Shown in pieces: positions 26,392 to 39,264 of a DNA stretch of 64,000 nucleotides. Origin of the DNA: Orbilia blumenaviensis (lineage: Eukaryota; Ascomycota; Orbiliomycetes; Orbiliales; Orbiliaceae); contig JAVHNS010000009.1 in assembly GCA_036872755.1 (NCBI GenBank), positions 868,001 through 932,000 of the forward strand, in the 5' to 3' direction. The position numbers and the translations under genes are program-made. The number at the start of each line of letters is the position of its first letter. Position 1 is the stretch's first letter. Under the pieces are notes generated by a model. The model saw only the letters and a program-made list of their open reading frames with translations. It made no database searches and was not told the DNA's origin.

Positions 26392-29089
26392 TTGAGCCTG
26401 GACCTGCACTGCCCCTCGACGTCTAACATCACCACCACCATCATCATAACTACTACCTATCTTCATTATTGTTATCATTATAATCCTCTCCATTATCATC
26501 ACACTACCTTTCAATCCCCCTCCCCCTCTTTTCTTTTGAGACACCAGGGAAAAGTATCGTATAGGCTCGACTTACACCTGTCATCGTTTGTGCCACAGGA
26601 ACCTTACCACCACCACTCTCAGCCTGAGATTCCTCGGCTTCCAAGCCCTCATCAGCTGTTTGATCTTCCTCGACATCGTCAGCAATCCGAAGACGAACCC
26701 AGGCTGCTGCCTGCGATAGACGGGTCCTCCAGGGCTTCCTCGAGGTCCCCTCTTCTATCGCTCCCAGCTCTATCAGTCCTGGCTTCTGTCGCTACTCCAT
26801 CGCCTGCACCCCCATTAAGGTAAGCTAACCAAGCCCGAATCCGTATACATCGGTCCAGTTTTGTGATGTCACCCGTAGCCTAGCGAGGATGATGACAAAA
26901 ACATCCAAGACATTTTGCTTGTGCGATCCGATGGATTACGATGACATCCCGTTTCTAGCGATATCTGATGAAAAACCGTTCACTAACCAGCCGGACTTTC
27001 ACATGAAATAGGCAACCTAATGGGGGTTACTCAATGACCTTTGCGACCAGTTCTCCTAGTGCCAATCCGCACGGGCAAGGAAATCAACCTGTAAGTAATT
27101 ACAATATTATCATCTAGCGCCTTTTTCATTTTTCAATTTTTTTCAATTTTTTTTTTACCTTATATTTCTGCTTGAAATCTTTCCCTTTCTCCCGTCGGTT
27201 CTGCATCGCCTCTCCTTCGAAGCCGGCCATATGGCCTGCCTGGCTTGCGTACTAGCTAGCAAGCTACTGCTGCCTGTCTGTTTTCGTACCCCTGCCCTCG
27301 CTCAGGTACGGTGTTGCGCCCTGTCCAAAGAGGAAAAATTAGTGCCAACATCCATTGGCATCCGACTGGCCGCCCCGGGCTTACCGCACCGGATATGCTT
27401 GCCCTGTCGGTGTGGATGGGTGAACTGGCTTGCACCTGCTCGTCTTTCGCCTGCTGTTTCGAGAAATTTTCCATCCTATTGACCTCGTTTCCCTTCAAAT
27501 TCCCCTTACCCTTTTCCTCCCTCGAAAAGCCCTCTTTTTATCGGGCTTGCTTCTGCTGTGTGCCCTTTGACAGCTCGCTTTTCCTCTCTTATCAATCTGT
27601 GAACCCCCCCGTCCTTTCCATATCGTATCATATCATATCAAGTCGTATCATATCGTATCGGTCCATGCCAACCAGCCAGCGGTTGAACATAGCGTGGACA
27701 GATAGCAGATCGATACCAGCAATTGCTTGCTTGCTTGCTGCAACCTGCCCACCAAACCTAATTCTCCGACAACCCCTCTCTTTGTAAAAAGTTCTCTCCG
27801 TCCATTGGCTCTTCTTTTTTTCCCTCTATTGTCTTGTAGCCGTCGTTTCTGTCGCACCGTTTTGTATTCTCTGCTTTGCTGTACTTTGGAGCATCGTGCT
27901 TTAGCATTTCGTTGTTCGTTGTTGCAAACTTTTTTTTTTTTCACCCCCCATTTTCTTTTTTCCCTTTTCTTCGTCCGATCCCTTAGCCACGCTTTTACTC
28001 TCTCCTCGGTCCTTCCATTTCCTCCCTATCGATTATCTTCCTTATCAATCTGTTTTTTTTTTTTTTTTTTTTTTTTTTCGTTCTTTCTTTGTACGATTCC
28101 GTCACAGCAGAGACTAACCGATGAGATGATGGCCTCTCACCCCCAACAGCCAATATGCCAAAACTGCACTACTTCAACAACCCCACTATGGCGTCGCGAT
28201 GAGTCTGGCGCTGTGCTGTGCAACGCCTGTGGGCTTTTCCTCAAGCTTCATGGCCGCCCACGCCCAATCAGCCTCAAGACTGACGTGATCAAGAGTCGCA
28301 ATCGTGTCAAGAACACTGGCCAACCCCCAAAGCGAAAAGCTGTAAGTAATTGATTCTCTTTTCGTCCGTTTTTGCTTCTGTCGGAGCTATTCTCCTTATC
28401 TAATCTCGCAGTTCGCCGACAATTGTGCTGACCAAAACACTCGCTTCTTTTAGACGACCTTTGATTCACCAGTCGCCGTTCCCAATGGAGTCGATATTTC
28501 GCCTCCACTCGCGAATCGGCCCCAACGTATCCCTAGGCAGCCTTCTTCAGCTCCTGGTGGGTCCGTGTCGCCTCAGTCTCGAAGTGGCACCCCACTCCCC
28601 CAGGGCCCTTCATCCTTCTTCGATTCCATCGTAGCTCAGGATGCTCTTCTGGAGCGCATGGGGAGCCCATTGCCTTCTCTGAATCTCAGCCATCCTTCTC
28701 CAGGGTCTACTTCTTCCCAGCATGACCGCCATTCAGAACCCCCAAGTTATGACCAGCTTATGCAGGAAAACACCAAGCTTAAGACCCGTGTTTCCGAGCT
28801 TGAGCTAGTCAATGACCTTTTCCGCGGCCGTGTTGTTGAGCTTGAGAACGGGGAAGCCAACTCTCGCCGATCGGAGATCACCCGCCGAGAAATCGACGCC
28901 CAACTCCGCATCAATATCGACGAGGGACTTAAGCGCGAAGAGGACCTTAAGCGCAAGCTCCGGGACCTGGAGTCCGAACTCGCGGAAATGCGAGAGCAGG
29001 ATGCTCATCAGCGTAAGAAGATGAGAGTCTCCGACCTTGTATCCATTGAGGATGCTGCCACTCCTGGGACCCCCCAATCGGCTGTATAA
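26392..29089 (+). CDS. areB: AreB-like GATA transcription factor with C-terminal coiled coil
   Basis: Exons ?-26819, 27012-27090, 28108-28341 and 28454-29089 join in phase. From the first in-frame ATG (26392) the product is 458 residues. One GATA zinc finger, CX2C-X17-CX2C (CQNC...CNAC, containing [11 protein letters not shown]), is followed by [16 protein letters not shown] and a basic tail. A Pro/Ser-rich middle leads to a long heptad-rich coiled coil, about 90 residues, near the C-terminus. One finger plus a C-terminal zipper marks the AreB/NreB/Gzf3 family: repressors or modulators of nitrogen catabolism that compete with AreA at GATA sites. The N-terminus is uncertain. The leader intron, if spliced, removes the 26392 ATG. 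Other in-frame candidates are 27034 (preceded by an overlapping five-codon uORF) and the Met-Met just before the finger. Related genes make several isoforms from different starts. The intron at 27091-28107 is very long for a fungus. Confidence 0.8.
27020..27037 (+). promoter_or_regulatory. Five-codon uORF overlapping an in-frame ATG of areB
   Basis: ATG at 27020 opens a five-codon frame, out of frame with areB, whose TGA (27035-27037) overlaps the in-frame ATG at 27034-27036 as ATGA. In a transcript whose leader intron is spliced, this would be the first ATG after the 26598 acceptor, so it could control reinitiation at 27034. Confidence 0.45.
27621..27660. repeat. TATC (GATA) pentamer array in areB intron
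   Basis: TATC starts at 27621, 27626, 27631, 27636, 27646, 27651 and 27656, that is, every 5 bp with one degenerate unit. On the minus strand these read GATA followed by C or T, not the usual HGATAR, so they may be a plain microsatellite. Confidence 0.6.
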
Positions 29090-30813
29090 GCTTCACCTCG
29101 CTTGGGCATACCGACACCACCCAGACCCCCATCAGCCATCCTTTACTTCGTCCTTTGTTCTTTTTGGGAAGCGACAACATTGCATTTGTTTTCACTACAT
29201 TGCATCTGACTATTCTAAAAAAACTGTCATGTCTTTCCTTTGTTCAACAAGCAAGCTAACGACCGGAACGACCAAAAAAAAGAACTTTTGATCAATACCC
29301 GATAAATCTCTTATTTCGTTTTTAATACCGACGTCCAACCCCGCCTTTCCTATTATCATTCGCGACACTCATTTAACCCTATCGAGCCGTTGGCGTCTAA
29401 GCTTGAGCGATCGGCTGGACAATGTTAACGGTTTAGAAATAGTGGACGACATCTTTTATCGAATAAGGATTCGGATGCTTTTACCAATATTCATTGCTGC
29501 CGGAGTTTCGTGGAGTTGATCCTTTTTTCCCCCTTCCATTCCTCTTTTCTCTATTATTACCCTGTACTATTTATCAATATTTTCCCATCGTTTCTTCTAT
29601 TGAAACCTTCCAACAACCCTTCTCCCTTTCTCTTCTTTACCTTTTTTTTTCGCTTTTACTCTTTTATTTTATTTCCAGGGGAGGAATAGGACTGTGCTAT
29701 ACTTTGTTTTTAAATTGGGAGGGACTAGCGATCGCTTTTTACTATACTATAGATAGACTTGCTTTTCTCGTTTTTCATTGCTTTCGAAGCACCTTATACA
29801 AAATACTATGAAAGGGTGTCCGCGAGGACCTTTTACGAGCGCATACGCATATGCATATACACATTCATTCCTTATGCCTTTTATTCCACACTATCCTTAA
29901 TTTATGTTCGTTTCGGCTTTTCCGATGCACAGCAGTATTGCCCTTGCAAAGTACGTGTTCTGCCCTCTTCCGTTCGCCTGTATTGTTGTACGAGGGATGC
30001 AGGGCTGCCGCAAAGTGCAAAGATATTTGTACCCGATTGGAATGAAATAAAAACACGCTCCTTCTTCTGAAGACCCTCGGCTCTATTCCGTAGAAATCAA
30101 ATCAAGAAAGTGACCTTTCCCTAGATGGTTCCACTCTGATATGATGACACAACACGAGCAAGTAGTATGTTGTAATTGATGTGCGCTGGGTGGCTGCTTG
30201 TGATTTTGTAATTTTGCGTTGTTTGTGGTAGGCGGGCACCCGAAACTGGCAAGGCCAGCGAGGGATGACGTGCCGTAGCTATCCCCAGGCTTCGACAGCG
30301 GCACTACTTACAATCTGGACTCGACAAGCTTGAAGCTGAAAACGGGGTATCAAAAGTATACATTGTCTACTCTGTGAAACTCCAGGTTCGAGTAGTTGTC
30401 GATACTAGTGACGTAAACTGCCTAATTTCCTATCCGTGCCCGCCTCTCTTTTTCTCGCTCCTCTTCGAAATTTCAGTTTTTTTTTTTTTTTTTTTTTTCC
30501 TCTCTATGTAAATACCTGGGCCCAGCCCAAAAGTGAAAGTCCAGGGAAGGGAAAGCTAAAGGTCTCGGTAGGGCGTCGTTAAAGCTGCAGAAATCCGATC
30601 TTTCGTCAACCCGCAGCCGTCTCCTTTTAGGGCAATCACTGCCCTCAACCTCACACGAGTAACTTTCAAATTCTCACAACCCCAGCTCCCGGAATTCTAA
30701 CCATATACGACCCCCCGTTTCCGAAATATAAATTCGAAAATTAAACCGTTCTATTAACCATCGTTATATAAAGTTTACTTTCTAGAAAGGAACAGCAGAA
30801 GAGGAATTACACA
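29090..30813. other. Intergenic; areB 3' flank and lsb6 promoter
   Basis: No gene supported. The left part is T-rich 3' flank. A T22 tract lies at 30477-30498, upstream of the probable lsb6 leader (CTCAACCTCACACGAG, then TTCTAACCATATACGACC). Short frames at 29494-30070 lack any motif. Confidence 0.5.
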
Positions 30814-33385
30814 ATGCCACGACCCGCCAAATCCGGGTACGCCCGTCTCGCCCAGGATGAATGGCTGAACGATTCCGATTCCGAGGGTGATCTCGATGCC
30901 TACCGTGATGGGCTTTCTCGTACAAAACGTACCGTCTCTATCCAACCGGAACCGACAGCTATCTACCGTACACCTTCCAATACCATCCCTGGCCGTCCAC
31001 CAGGCCGTCCACGTCGCGACTCTTCGGGCGTCGATATCAAAGCGATCAATAACAGGCTTGAAAAATGGGCGGAAGAAATTGCATCGAGATTTAAACGGAA
31101 GTCTAAGAAGCAAGAAAGGGGGGAGAAACGGCTTGAGATCTATTATTCTGTGTTTGTGCCGCCGGAGGGTATGAAAGCTTTGACACCGGAGTATACGGGG
31201 TATCAGGAGCCTACTTTTTCAAGAGGACAGTTTGAAGATGCGGTGGATTCGGTGAGGTATGCGATTGGGAGGGGGATTCATCCGAAATTGATCAGTCAGG
31301 GGAGCTCAGGGTCGTATTTTGTCACAAATGTGAGTGTTGCGGTGAGAGGGATGGAGGAGGGAAGGGATGAAGAGAGATCTGTGGATGCTAATATGGTACT
31401 TAATAGAGCCGGGGGAAGACGGTGGCAGTATTTAAGCCAAAAGATGAGGAGCCATATGGTAATGTGAGTGTTTGGATGGAGAAATTTACGGCCTGAGATA
31501 ATGCTAACAGTTGATAGCTCAATCCTAAATGGACAAAATGGCTACATCGAAATCTGTACGATATCTCCTGTCTTCCCTCTGTGCTGGGATTATTAAACTG
31601 ACCTTCTCTCTTTCTCCCCCCTCTCTCTAGATTCCCTTGCTTCTTCGGCCGAAGCTGCTTAATTCCTAATCTAAGCTACGTTTCCGAGGCAGCGGCCAGC
31701 TATCTTGACCGACAACTACGAACTTTTATCGTGCCATACACCGATCTAGTTTGGCTATCGAGTAAATCTTTTCACTACGATTTCTGGGATCGTCGGGCGT
31801 TTTATAGAAAAGGGAAGCCATTACCTGAAAAGGTGGGGAGTTTTCAGATATTCCTGAATGGATTTAAAGATGCAACGACATTTTTGAAGGAACACCCATG
31901 GCCAGATAGGTACAACTCTTCTTTTCAGCAGGAGGGCTCGAAGAGGAGGAGAACGGGGTGGACGAGCTCCTGCAGGACATCTAGAGACGAGGACGATTAC
32001 GTGGATGAAGAGGCAGGATATGAAGAGTCGGAGGGTCTATCGGACGAGACTGAGAATCGTGGGAGATACTTTTGGACGGACACACTACGGCAAGCATTTA
32101 GGGAGGAGCTGGAGAAACTTATCTTGTTGGATTACCTGATGAGGAATACGGATAGAGGAGCTGATAATTGGATGGTGAGGATTGATCGGGATACACAGTC
32201 CGTACAGATTGCAAGTTCATCACCAATGAGGTTGCCAGTCGACCCTGGAGATATTGGGGGTAGTCTGGATGATGAGGGTGGGCACTTAAAGACCCCATCG
32301 CCTGGGTATAGAGCGCATAAACCGATGAGTTTGAACTCGAGGAGTGGGACCCCACTGAGCGCTGGTGTGGAGAAGGTGAATATTGGGGCGATTGATAATT
32401 CCTTGGCATTTCCATGGAAGCACCCGGACCAGTGGAGAAGCTTCCCGTATGGATGGCTGTTTTTACCGGTTTCATTAGTGGGGCAACCATTTTCGCAGAA
32501 GACGAGGGATCATTTCTTGCCGCTGTTGACGAGTACGAAGTGGTGGGCAGAGACTCAGATGGGCTTGAAGGAAATTTTTAAGCAGGATGCAGATTTTAAG
32601 GAGAGGATGTGGGCGAAGCAGTTGGCGGTGTTGAAAGGGCAGGCTTTTAATATTGTGGAGACGTTGAAGATGGCGGACCAAGGCCCACTAGAGTTGACAA
32701 GGCGCACGAGGGTCCACGTTTGGGTGCGTATAGCTCAAAGAGCTTTGGCCAACTGGTGTCACGAGATACATGCGCTAACGCTGTTTTGAAACAGGATGAT
32801 GAAATGGATATACCCGTGGCGGTTCCATTGACGGTGCCTTCGTCTGAAGCTAGGCTTAGAAATCAGGCTGAGATTATGAATAGCGAGTTTGATATTGGGA
32901 CAAGCGCTGCGTCTGCACCTGCGCCGTATAAGAATACGAACGTGTTAGGATCACCAACATCGGAGCTGCCTAGAACTCAGAGATTTGACCTTAACTCGGG
33001 GTATAACGGGAAGGTTTCCGAAGAAGATTTCGAGGCTGCACTCATGTCGCCGACGTCGGATGCTGGGCTGCAGCATGGGCAGAGGCCTCAGAGAAAGAAG
33101 GGCAAGTCTATTGACGAAGGCAGGGTAAGTTTTGATGGGAGGTCGCAGAGTTCATGGTCGAAGGCGTTGGGGATGAAGGGAGGAGGAGGCGGGGTAAGGA
33201 GGGGATTTTCGTCTGTGTCTACAGCAAGTAGCTCGAGACGGCCTAGCGTGTTTGGAGCTTACGATGAAGAGGAAGGGGATCTGGGATTTTCAGCCGCGGA
33301 AGGGTTGGAGAGTTCGCACAGGAAGGTCATCGTGGAGAGGCTAGAGGCTGTTAAATCAAAGCCGCCAGTGTTCACGTGGTGTTAA
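30814..33385 (+). CDS. lsb6: Type II phosphatidylinositol 4-kinase
   Basis: Exons 30814-31329, 31407-31463, 31518-31555, 31631-32723 and 32795-33385 give 764 residues. The enzyme phosphorylates phosphatidylinositol to PI4P on endosome, vacuole and plasma membranes; yeast Lsb6 also binds Las17. Visible features: a glycine-rich loop SQGSSGSYF (about 162-170), a nucleotide-binding lysine in VAVFKPKDEEPYGN (about 178-190), the type II signature FLNGFKDATTFLKEHPWP, a catalytic segment LLDYLMRNTDRGADNW (about 370-385), and a DFG-like IDNSLAFPWKHP (about 453). An acidic, disordered insert lies at about 300-345. The C-terminal 200 residues are Ser/Gly-rich and not conserved. The start is the first ATG after a plausible leader (CACAATGCC). 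Exons 2 and 3 are short (57 and 38 nt). Confidence 0.92.
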
Positions 33386-36300
33386 ATCGACGAGTGAGCG
33401 GTTGGCTTTATGTTTTACAATGATCATCAGTTATGAATAGCTCAGTACATAGGTATACTTCGTTAGTCGAACTTTGAGGCAGGTTTTAAGTTTACTCCTG
33501 GAAAGGGTATAACTTCGGTCACTAAGCCGAGAGGGGTCTGGGGCACTATCTCTGTGGGGCTGGTTTTGGAAAATCGGACTTGGGGCGACAGCTTTAAATT
33601 TTGATGCGCCTTGGGATCGGAATGTCCCGTGGACATGGCGAGAGGGCGTGCATACATAGAGGGCACAGATCTTGGTCGGGTGGAAGGGTCCTTGGAGGTC
33701 ACGGCGATATGAAAGCTGCGACATCATACGAAATTCTAGGGTATCCTCATACCCCGGCAAAAACAATATACCCGCATATCCTTGTTGTTGACAGCTACCT
33801 TCTTCCAATAGTACCCCTCATTTTAGAGGCAGGGACCGTGCCATATGCATGCAAGCTTCGTGACCGAAAGGCCCGTTTTATATACCACCGTTATACATTT
33901 TGAATTTTTAATACTGGGAGTACGTGCGGCGAATAAGGAGACCTGCATATCGCAGTTTTATACTTTGGGGATATCAAGCTGCTTTCGAAGTTTCGTTTTT
34001 TTGATACAACGTTTGGTAAGGGCTTGTAAACCTTTTCTTCTTTGCTTCCACGGCGTTTTAAACCCCCACGCTGCACGAAGGCAGCTGCCGGAAACCGACA
34101 CACACACACCTGAGGGCTTCCTTTCCTTTTGCTCGGCCTCTTCTACCTAGCTCCCCAGTTTTCCAGAGACTGAGGAGGGGCCGGCCGAAATGAAGGTTTC
34201 TTTTTTTTCCCTTTCGATTTCCCTCTCTTCCTTCTGCTCTGACATGTTACGCAAAAGATTTCGTGCAGTTTGACCACGTGCTCCACACTACTTTTCCGGT
34301 TAGTAGGATTTATTATGTTTGGGGTACAAGTTCAAAGTTGTTCGTTTTGGGGGGACCATTTTATGCCTCATCGACGTCGATGAGTACATTTTTTTTAGAT
34401 TGATCCATGGAAGGGTGTTCACAGCTAGTTGGTTTTGGGGATGGTTAGCGTCGATTAGCTCGGTATACAAAAATCAAGATATGTGTGGGAAGCATTTTAG
34501 CTTTGAAGCTTTGACACATGTATCGTCTATGTCTGTATCGAAATGGGGATCTAAAAACAGCCGATGCAAGTTTGAGCTTGCGAATTTACCCCAGGCTGGC
34601 CTCGTGATCTAGAACCTTCAAGAGTTTAGTGTTTAAACCTGCACGCAGTATTGGTTTTTTTTTTTTTTTTTTTTTTTGTTCCTCCCTTCAGTACGTACCC
34701 TGCCGGCTTGAGTTTAAGACCCAAGCGAATGCATTCTGCAGATGCAAACCACACATATTTCCCTTTCCCCCTCTAAAGTGCTTTTGCTTTTGCTTTGTGT
34801 TACGTAGTAATATTTGAGGACACAGGTCAAACACCGCTGGTACTACAAATCCCGCGGATAAGTTTGACTTAGCGGGGGTTCTTAGTTTTTTTTTTTTTGT
34901 TTTCGAGTGAAGCCTTTAAAATTTCAAACTTTTTGTGCGCTGGCTACATATTTTTGACTTGGGAAAGTTGTAGAGGGTTTAAGAAGCTTATGTGGTCTTT
35001 TTGGGAAGCGTGAAGAGCTCTGGGTATGACGCCGTCTTTATTTATTTCTTTTATTTATATACTTTATTCAGTTTTTTTTCATTTTTATTATGCTTGCTGT
35101 GCCAGGTGATTTTTCAATATTGCAATATCTATCTACTTAAGTATTTACTTGGTATCTTGTGCTCTTGCCCATATCCGGAATAGAAGGCTGGGCCGTGGTA
35201 GTATATTGTTGTTCGTAATCTGTGAGGTTTAAGAGGCCGTTGGTTAGGGTGTTCTGCTGTGCTGTGCTGTGCAAACGCCCAGCGTCTCACCCTTAAGGAA
35301 GTTCCAGAAATGAAGGAAGGAATGCATATATAGAAAAATCATTACATACGGACCTGATTCGGGACGATCGAGAAGGAAGGAAAGTGGGCCCGTATTCGTC
35401 GTATCTGGTGAAGGGAGGAGGGAAGCATCCGCAGTGATACGGTCAATAATGAGATTGCAATCGAAATCCCTTTTTTTAGTTTGCACGGCCGGCCTGTGGA
35501 CGAGAATTAAGTCATGGGACCTCATCCTGCCTTGCTTGTTACATACTTACATACCCTCCTCCTTTTTGTTTTTTTTGTTCCCTTCTCCTTCTCTCTTGAT
35601 GACACTCACCTGAGTTTTGTGATATATTCCATCCGAACGAACAAATCGGAAGCGGTTTGGGGTATGTGGTTCGAGTGCGTAACAAATTATATTCGAAAAA
35701 AAAGAATTTATTGTTGGTAACGTGACCCATCCACACCATCATTTTCCTTTTCCTTTTCCCTTCCCAAGCCCGGGACCCCATCTCGCATCGCGAATCAGAA
35801 TCAGATGTAAAAACAAAAAGGGAAGTTTCTTTTTTGATTTTCTTCTTTTTAAGAGGAGGAAGGGGTTGAATAACGAAAGGCAAAGAAGCAAAAGTCCAGT
35901 TAGTGGGAGAAGGGGTGTGGGGTCCGGTTCGTTCCCTTTTCGAGCTTTGGAGCCCTCTCTCTTTTTCAGCGTCTTCTTTTGTTCCCCTTCCGCGATTTGC
36001 TTTTTCGGTTTCTAGTGCCATGTTAAAAGTGGGACCGGAACAGGTCTGATCTGACCTCGTCGGTTCTGCTTATTATTACTATTGTCGTTATTTTATATTT
36101 TATTTTATTTTAAAGCTGGAAATAACTAGCTCTGCGAGTGGTTGCATGTCTTGCCTGGTTGTTGCTCTAACTTGACCAGACTGACTAACAGGCTTGCCAG
36201 GCTTGGGCTTGGACTGCTGTGCTTTAAACTGTGGGGTTCACTCATCAAATGCAAACCTCGTGGACAGTTTCTTTCCTCTGTACATATAACATACATAAAG

Positions 36301-38351
36301 CTCCGCTTCTTTTATATACCCCTTTCCCACTCCTCGTCGCTACTTCATACTTTTTTTGATATCGTTCGGGATTTATGTCAGCTAGCGTGGACGGAGGTTG
36401 ACGAGTGGCGTAGGCTTCTGGTTCATGCCGTTGGAATATTTTTCGACCTCTCCCCTACAGTTACCGCTGCGACCTGGGTATACTACATACCATACTATAC
36501 TAGCGACGACTACCACCACTACCGAGGGTTGATACGTTCTTTTTCCAGCTTTTCTATTCCCCTTTGGAGGAGAGTCCTGCAGTGCAGTTCACTGGCTTTT
36601 GTGCCTTCCAGAAGGCTTCCTGTGAGAACAGACCATCTGCTTCGGAGCTTTTTTTTTTTTTTTAATCTCTTCTTCGCAGCGCGGTGGCAGACCAATCAGT
36701 TTTTTTTTCTAAAGTTTTTTTTCTTGAGAAACTTACACTATCGGATTATACGTTATTATTGCCAACGGGTAACGGTTTAACAACGACTCGACCAATACTG
36801 GGCTTTCTCGCTGCGACTACTTAAGTACTAAGTAATTCAGTTTACTAATTTATCCAACGTTTGAACAACACGGGTTGGCAATATAATTTCATCCCAAAAC
36901 GCTCCCATCAGAAGAGAAGCTTTAACGACGATTGTTTAAACTCGATTCGGAATTCCACACCAGGGTTTATTAAGGTTTCGAAAGTTCAAAACCTCCCCCC
37001 TTCTGGGCACATATTTTTTCTTCTTTGCTTTGGGATTTATAAATTCTCAACGACAAGACATACTTGGGGACTTACCTTTACTTTTTTTTTTTTTTTGGAA
37101 GGGGTCTTAAGTTTTCTCTCTTTTGATACCGGATTGGTAGTTAAAATTGAACCGACTATCTGGAATGAAATCATCGATGACGGTGGACCCGATTTACATT
37201 AAAAGGTATCATAGTACTAGTGGGTAAGTCAGAAACGATCTAGAAGCCTCAGGGCTGCTCGTTCATGCCCTCCACCGCCCTCGTTCTTTCCTTTTTCTCC
37301 TTTTGACATGCAGTCCCGTTTATTACAGCTTATTATGATTACTTTATGATATTAATTCATTAGAATCATAAAACTAAACCCCAATAACATAAAACCACAC
37401 ATACTATCATGCTTAAGTTGCTAACTAACGCGCACCGAGTACTAGCTGATATAGGCTCTCCTCCTCTGTGACGTTCCAACTATAACTAGTTCAGAAAATG
37501 AACAAGTGAAAAGGCCGCCCCCGAAAGCAGCAGCTCAACCCGAGGAAAGGCACCCGAAATACCTTTCGCATCATTGAAGAGCTGCACGCTTTCTTTTTTG
37601 TCCAACTTGGATTGCATTACACACTTCGGTTTTTTTTAAAATTATTATCATAGTTGATATTAGGTACTTTACTTACCGCTTACTACTGTGCTATCTTTCT
37701 CCCTCTCTCTCTCTCTCGCCTTTTTTTTTTTTTTTTTTTCTTGCATCAAAATTTCCTCACCCTTTTATTCCTCTTTTATTCTGCTTCTTTCTTATTCCAA
37801 TTCTGTTTTTCCCCCTCTTCTTTTACATTTCTTATAGTAATATTTATAGGTATTCATTAGGTATTGCATGTACGTGTACATATCGAGGAGGGGGAAGAAG
37901 AACAAAAGAAAGCAGAGAAATTCCCCGACAGAATCCATCCAACCTCTTCGCATCGCATCACCACTCTCCCTCCATCACCACACCAGCACGCACCAACCGA
38001 GCAACGACAAACGACGAACTTGAACCTTCTGCACGCTCCAACACGACCACACCAAAATTCAATATTTTAATTTAATTAACAGCAGAAAACTCCTCCAACA
38101 ACAAAATAATTTGAGAAAATTAATTATATGGCCGTATGACAACCAACGCCGTCAACCTTCCACGTCGACTTTCTTTTCTTTCATTTCCTTCCAATTTGCA
38201 TCCCCCCCCTCCTTCGTCTTCTTTAACTCCACATTCAACTTCTTATTCGTCTTCATCACCCATCTCATCATCACCTTCACTATCACCATCACCATCATTT
38301 TTCTGACATTCACCTCCCATCAAACCATCTATTGATCAGTCTATCTGCAGA
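33386..38351. other. 5-kb intergenic region
   Basis: No gene supported on either strand. The sequence is T-rich, with long T runs at 34655-34677, about 36651-36663, about 37082-37096 and 37721-37739. From about 37860 the sequence becomes A/C-rich (CACCAACCGAGCAACGAC), typical of a 5' UTR, so the helicase gene probably has a leader of several hundred bases. Confidence 0.5.
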
Positions 38352-39230
38352 ATGTCAAAACACAATAGACAGGATCCGGTTCCTCTGGAACCGACAACCA
38401 AGAGGCCGAGGCTCGAGGAGGAGCATTTATATGCTCCCCTCCATCATCACCAACGCCACCAACATCACCATAATCACAGTGCTAACCACCAATACAACCC
38501 CCACCATCACCAACATCCTCACCAAAGCCAGCATGCACAGAATCACTCGCCGTCTAAGCCTAGGTATCCGACGACCGCCGAGCTTCTGCTGAACCCGAAG
38601 GCAGGCCGGCTAGGTGTAGTACACACCCATGGAACGGGTAGTGGTAGTGGTGGAAGTGGAAGTGGAAGCAGCAGTGGAAGCAGCAGTGGTGGGGCTCCTG
38701 GGATCAATGCAGGGATGGGAAGCGGGCTGCCGACGGGTAGCAGACAGGGGAAGGTGCAGCTTCCCCCCCTGCAGCTGCAAAATGTAGATTCGGCAGGGAC
38801 AAGGGCAGCAAATATGCTGCTGAATCTACATGGAGTAACGGAACGTGCTTCAAGCACACCATTTGGGAGTCGACACAGCAGTCCGTTTCCTGGACAAGCT
38901 GTTCGACAACAGCAACAACAACAGCAACAGCCACAGCCACAGCAGCAAGGTTTTAGAGGAGAGGGTGGGGGGAGCACACATGCTAGGAGTCAGAGTGCGA
39001 GTGGAGGATTTGCTGGTGGGAAGGGGTCTGGGGTCTTAAAGCTGCCGAGCATTGAAGACGGCTTCAAGACTGGGTCTGAGGCTAGGGCGACAAAGAAGAA
39101 AAGGTCGCCCACGCCGGAGATCCAGTTCTTGAACAGTCGGTTTTCCTCGGGGCACTCTACGCAAGTTAGGAATTCGTCGGTGGTGGATCTCACGAATGGT
39201 ATGTTATGTGGATGCATGGATTGTGGAAGC

Positions 39231-39264
<34 letters not shown>

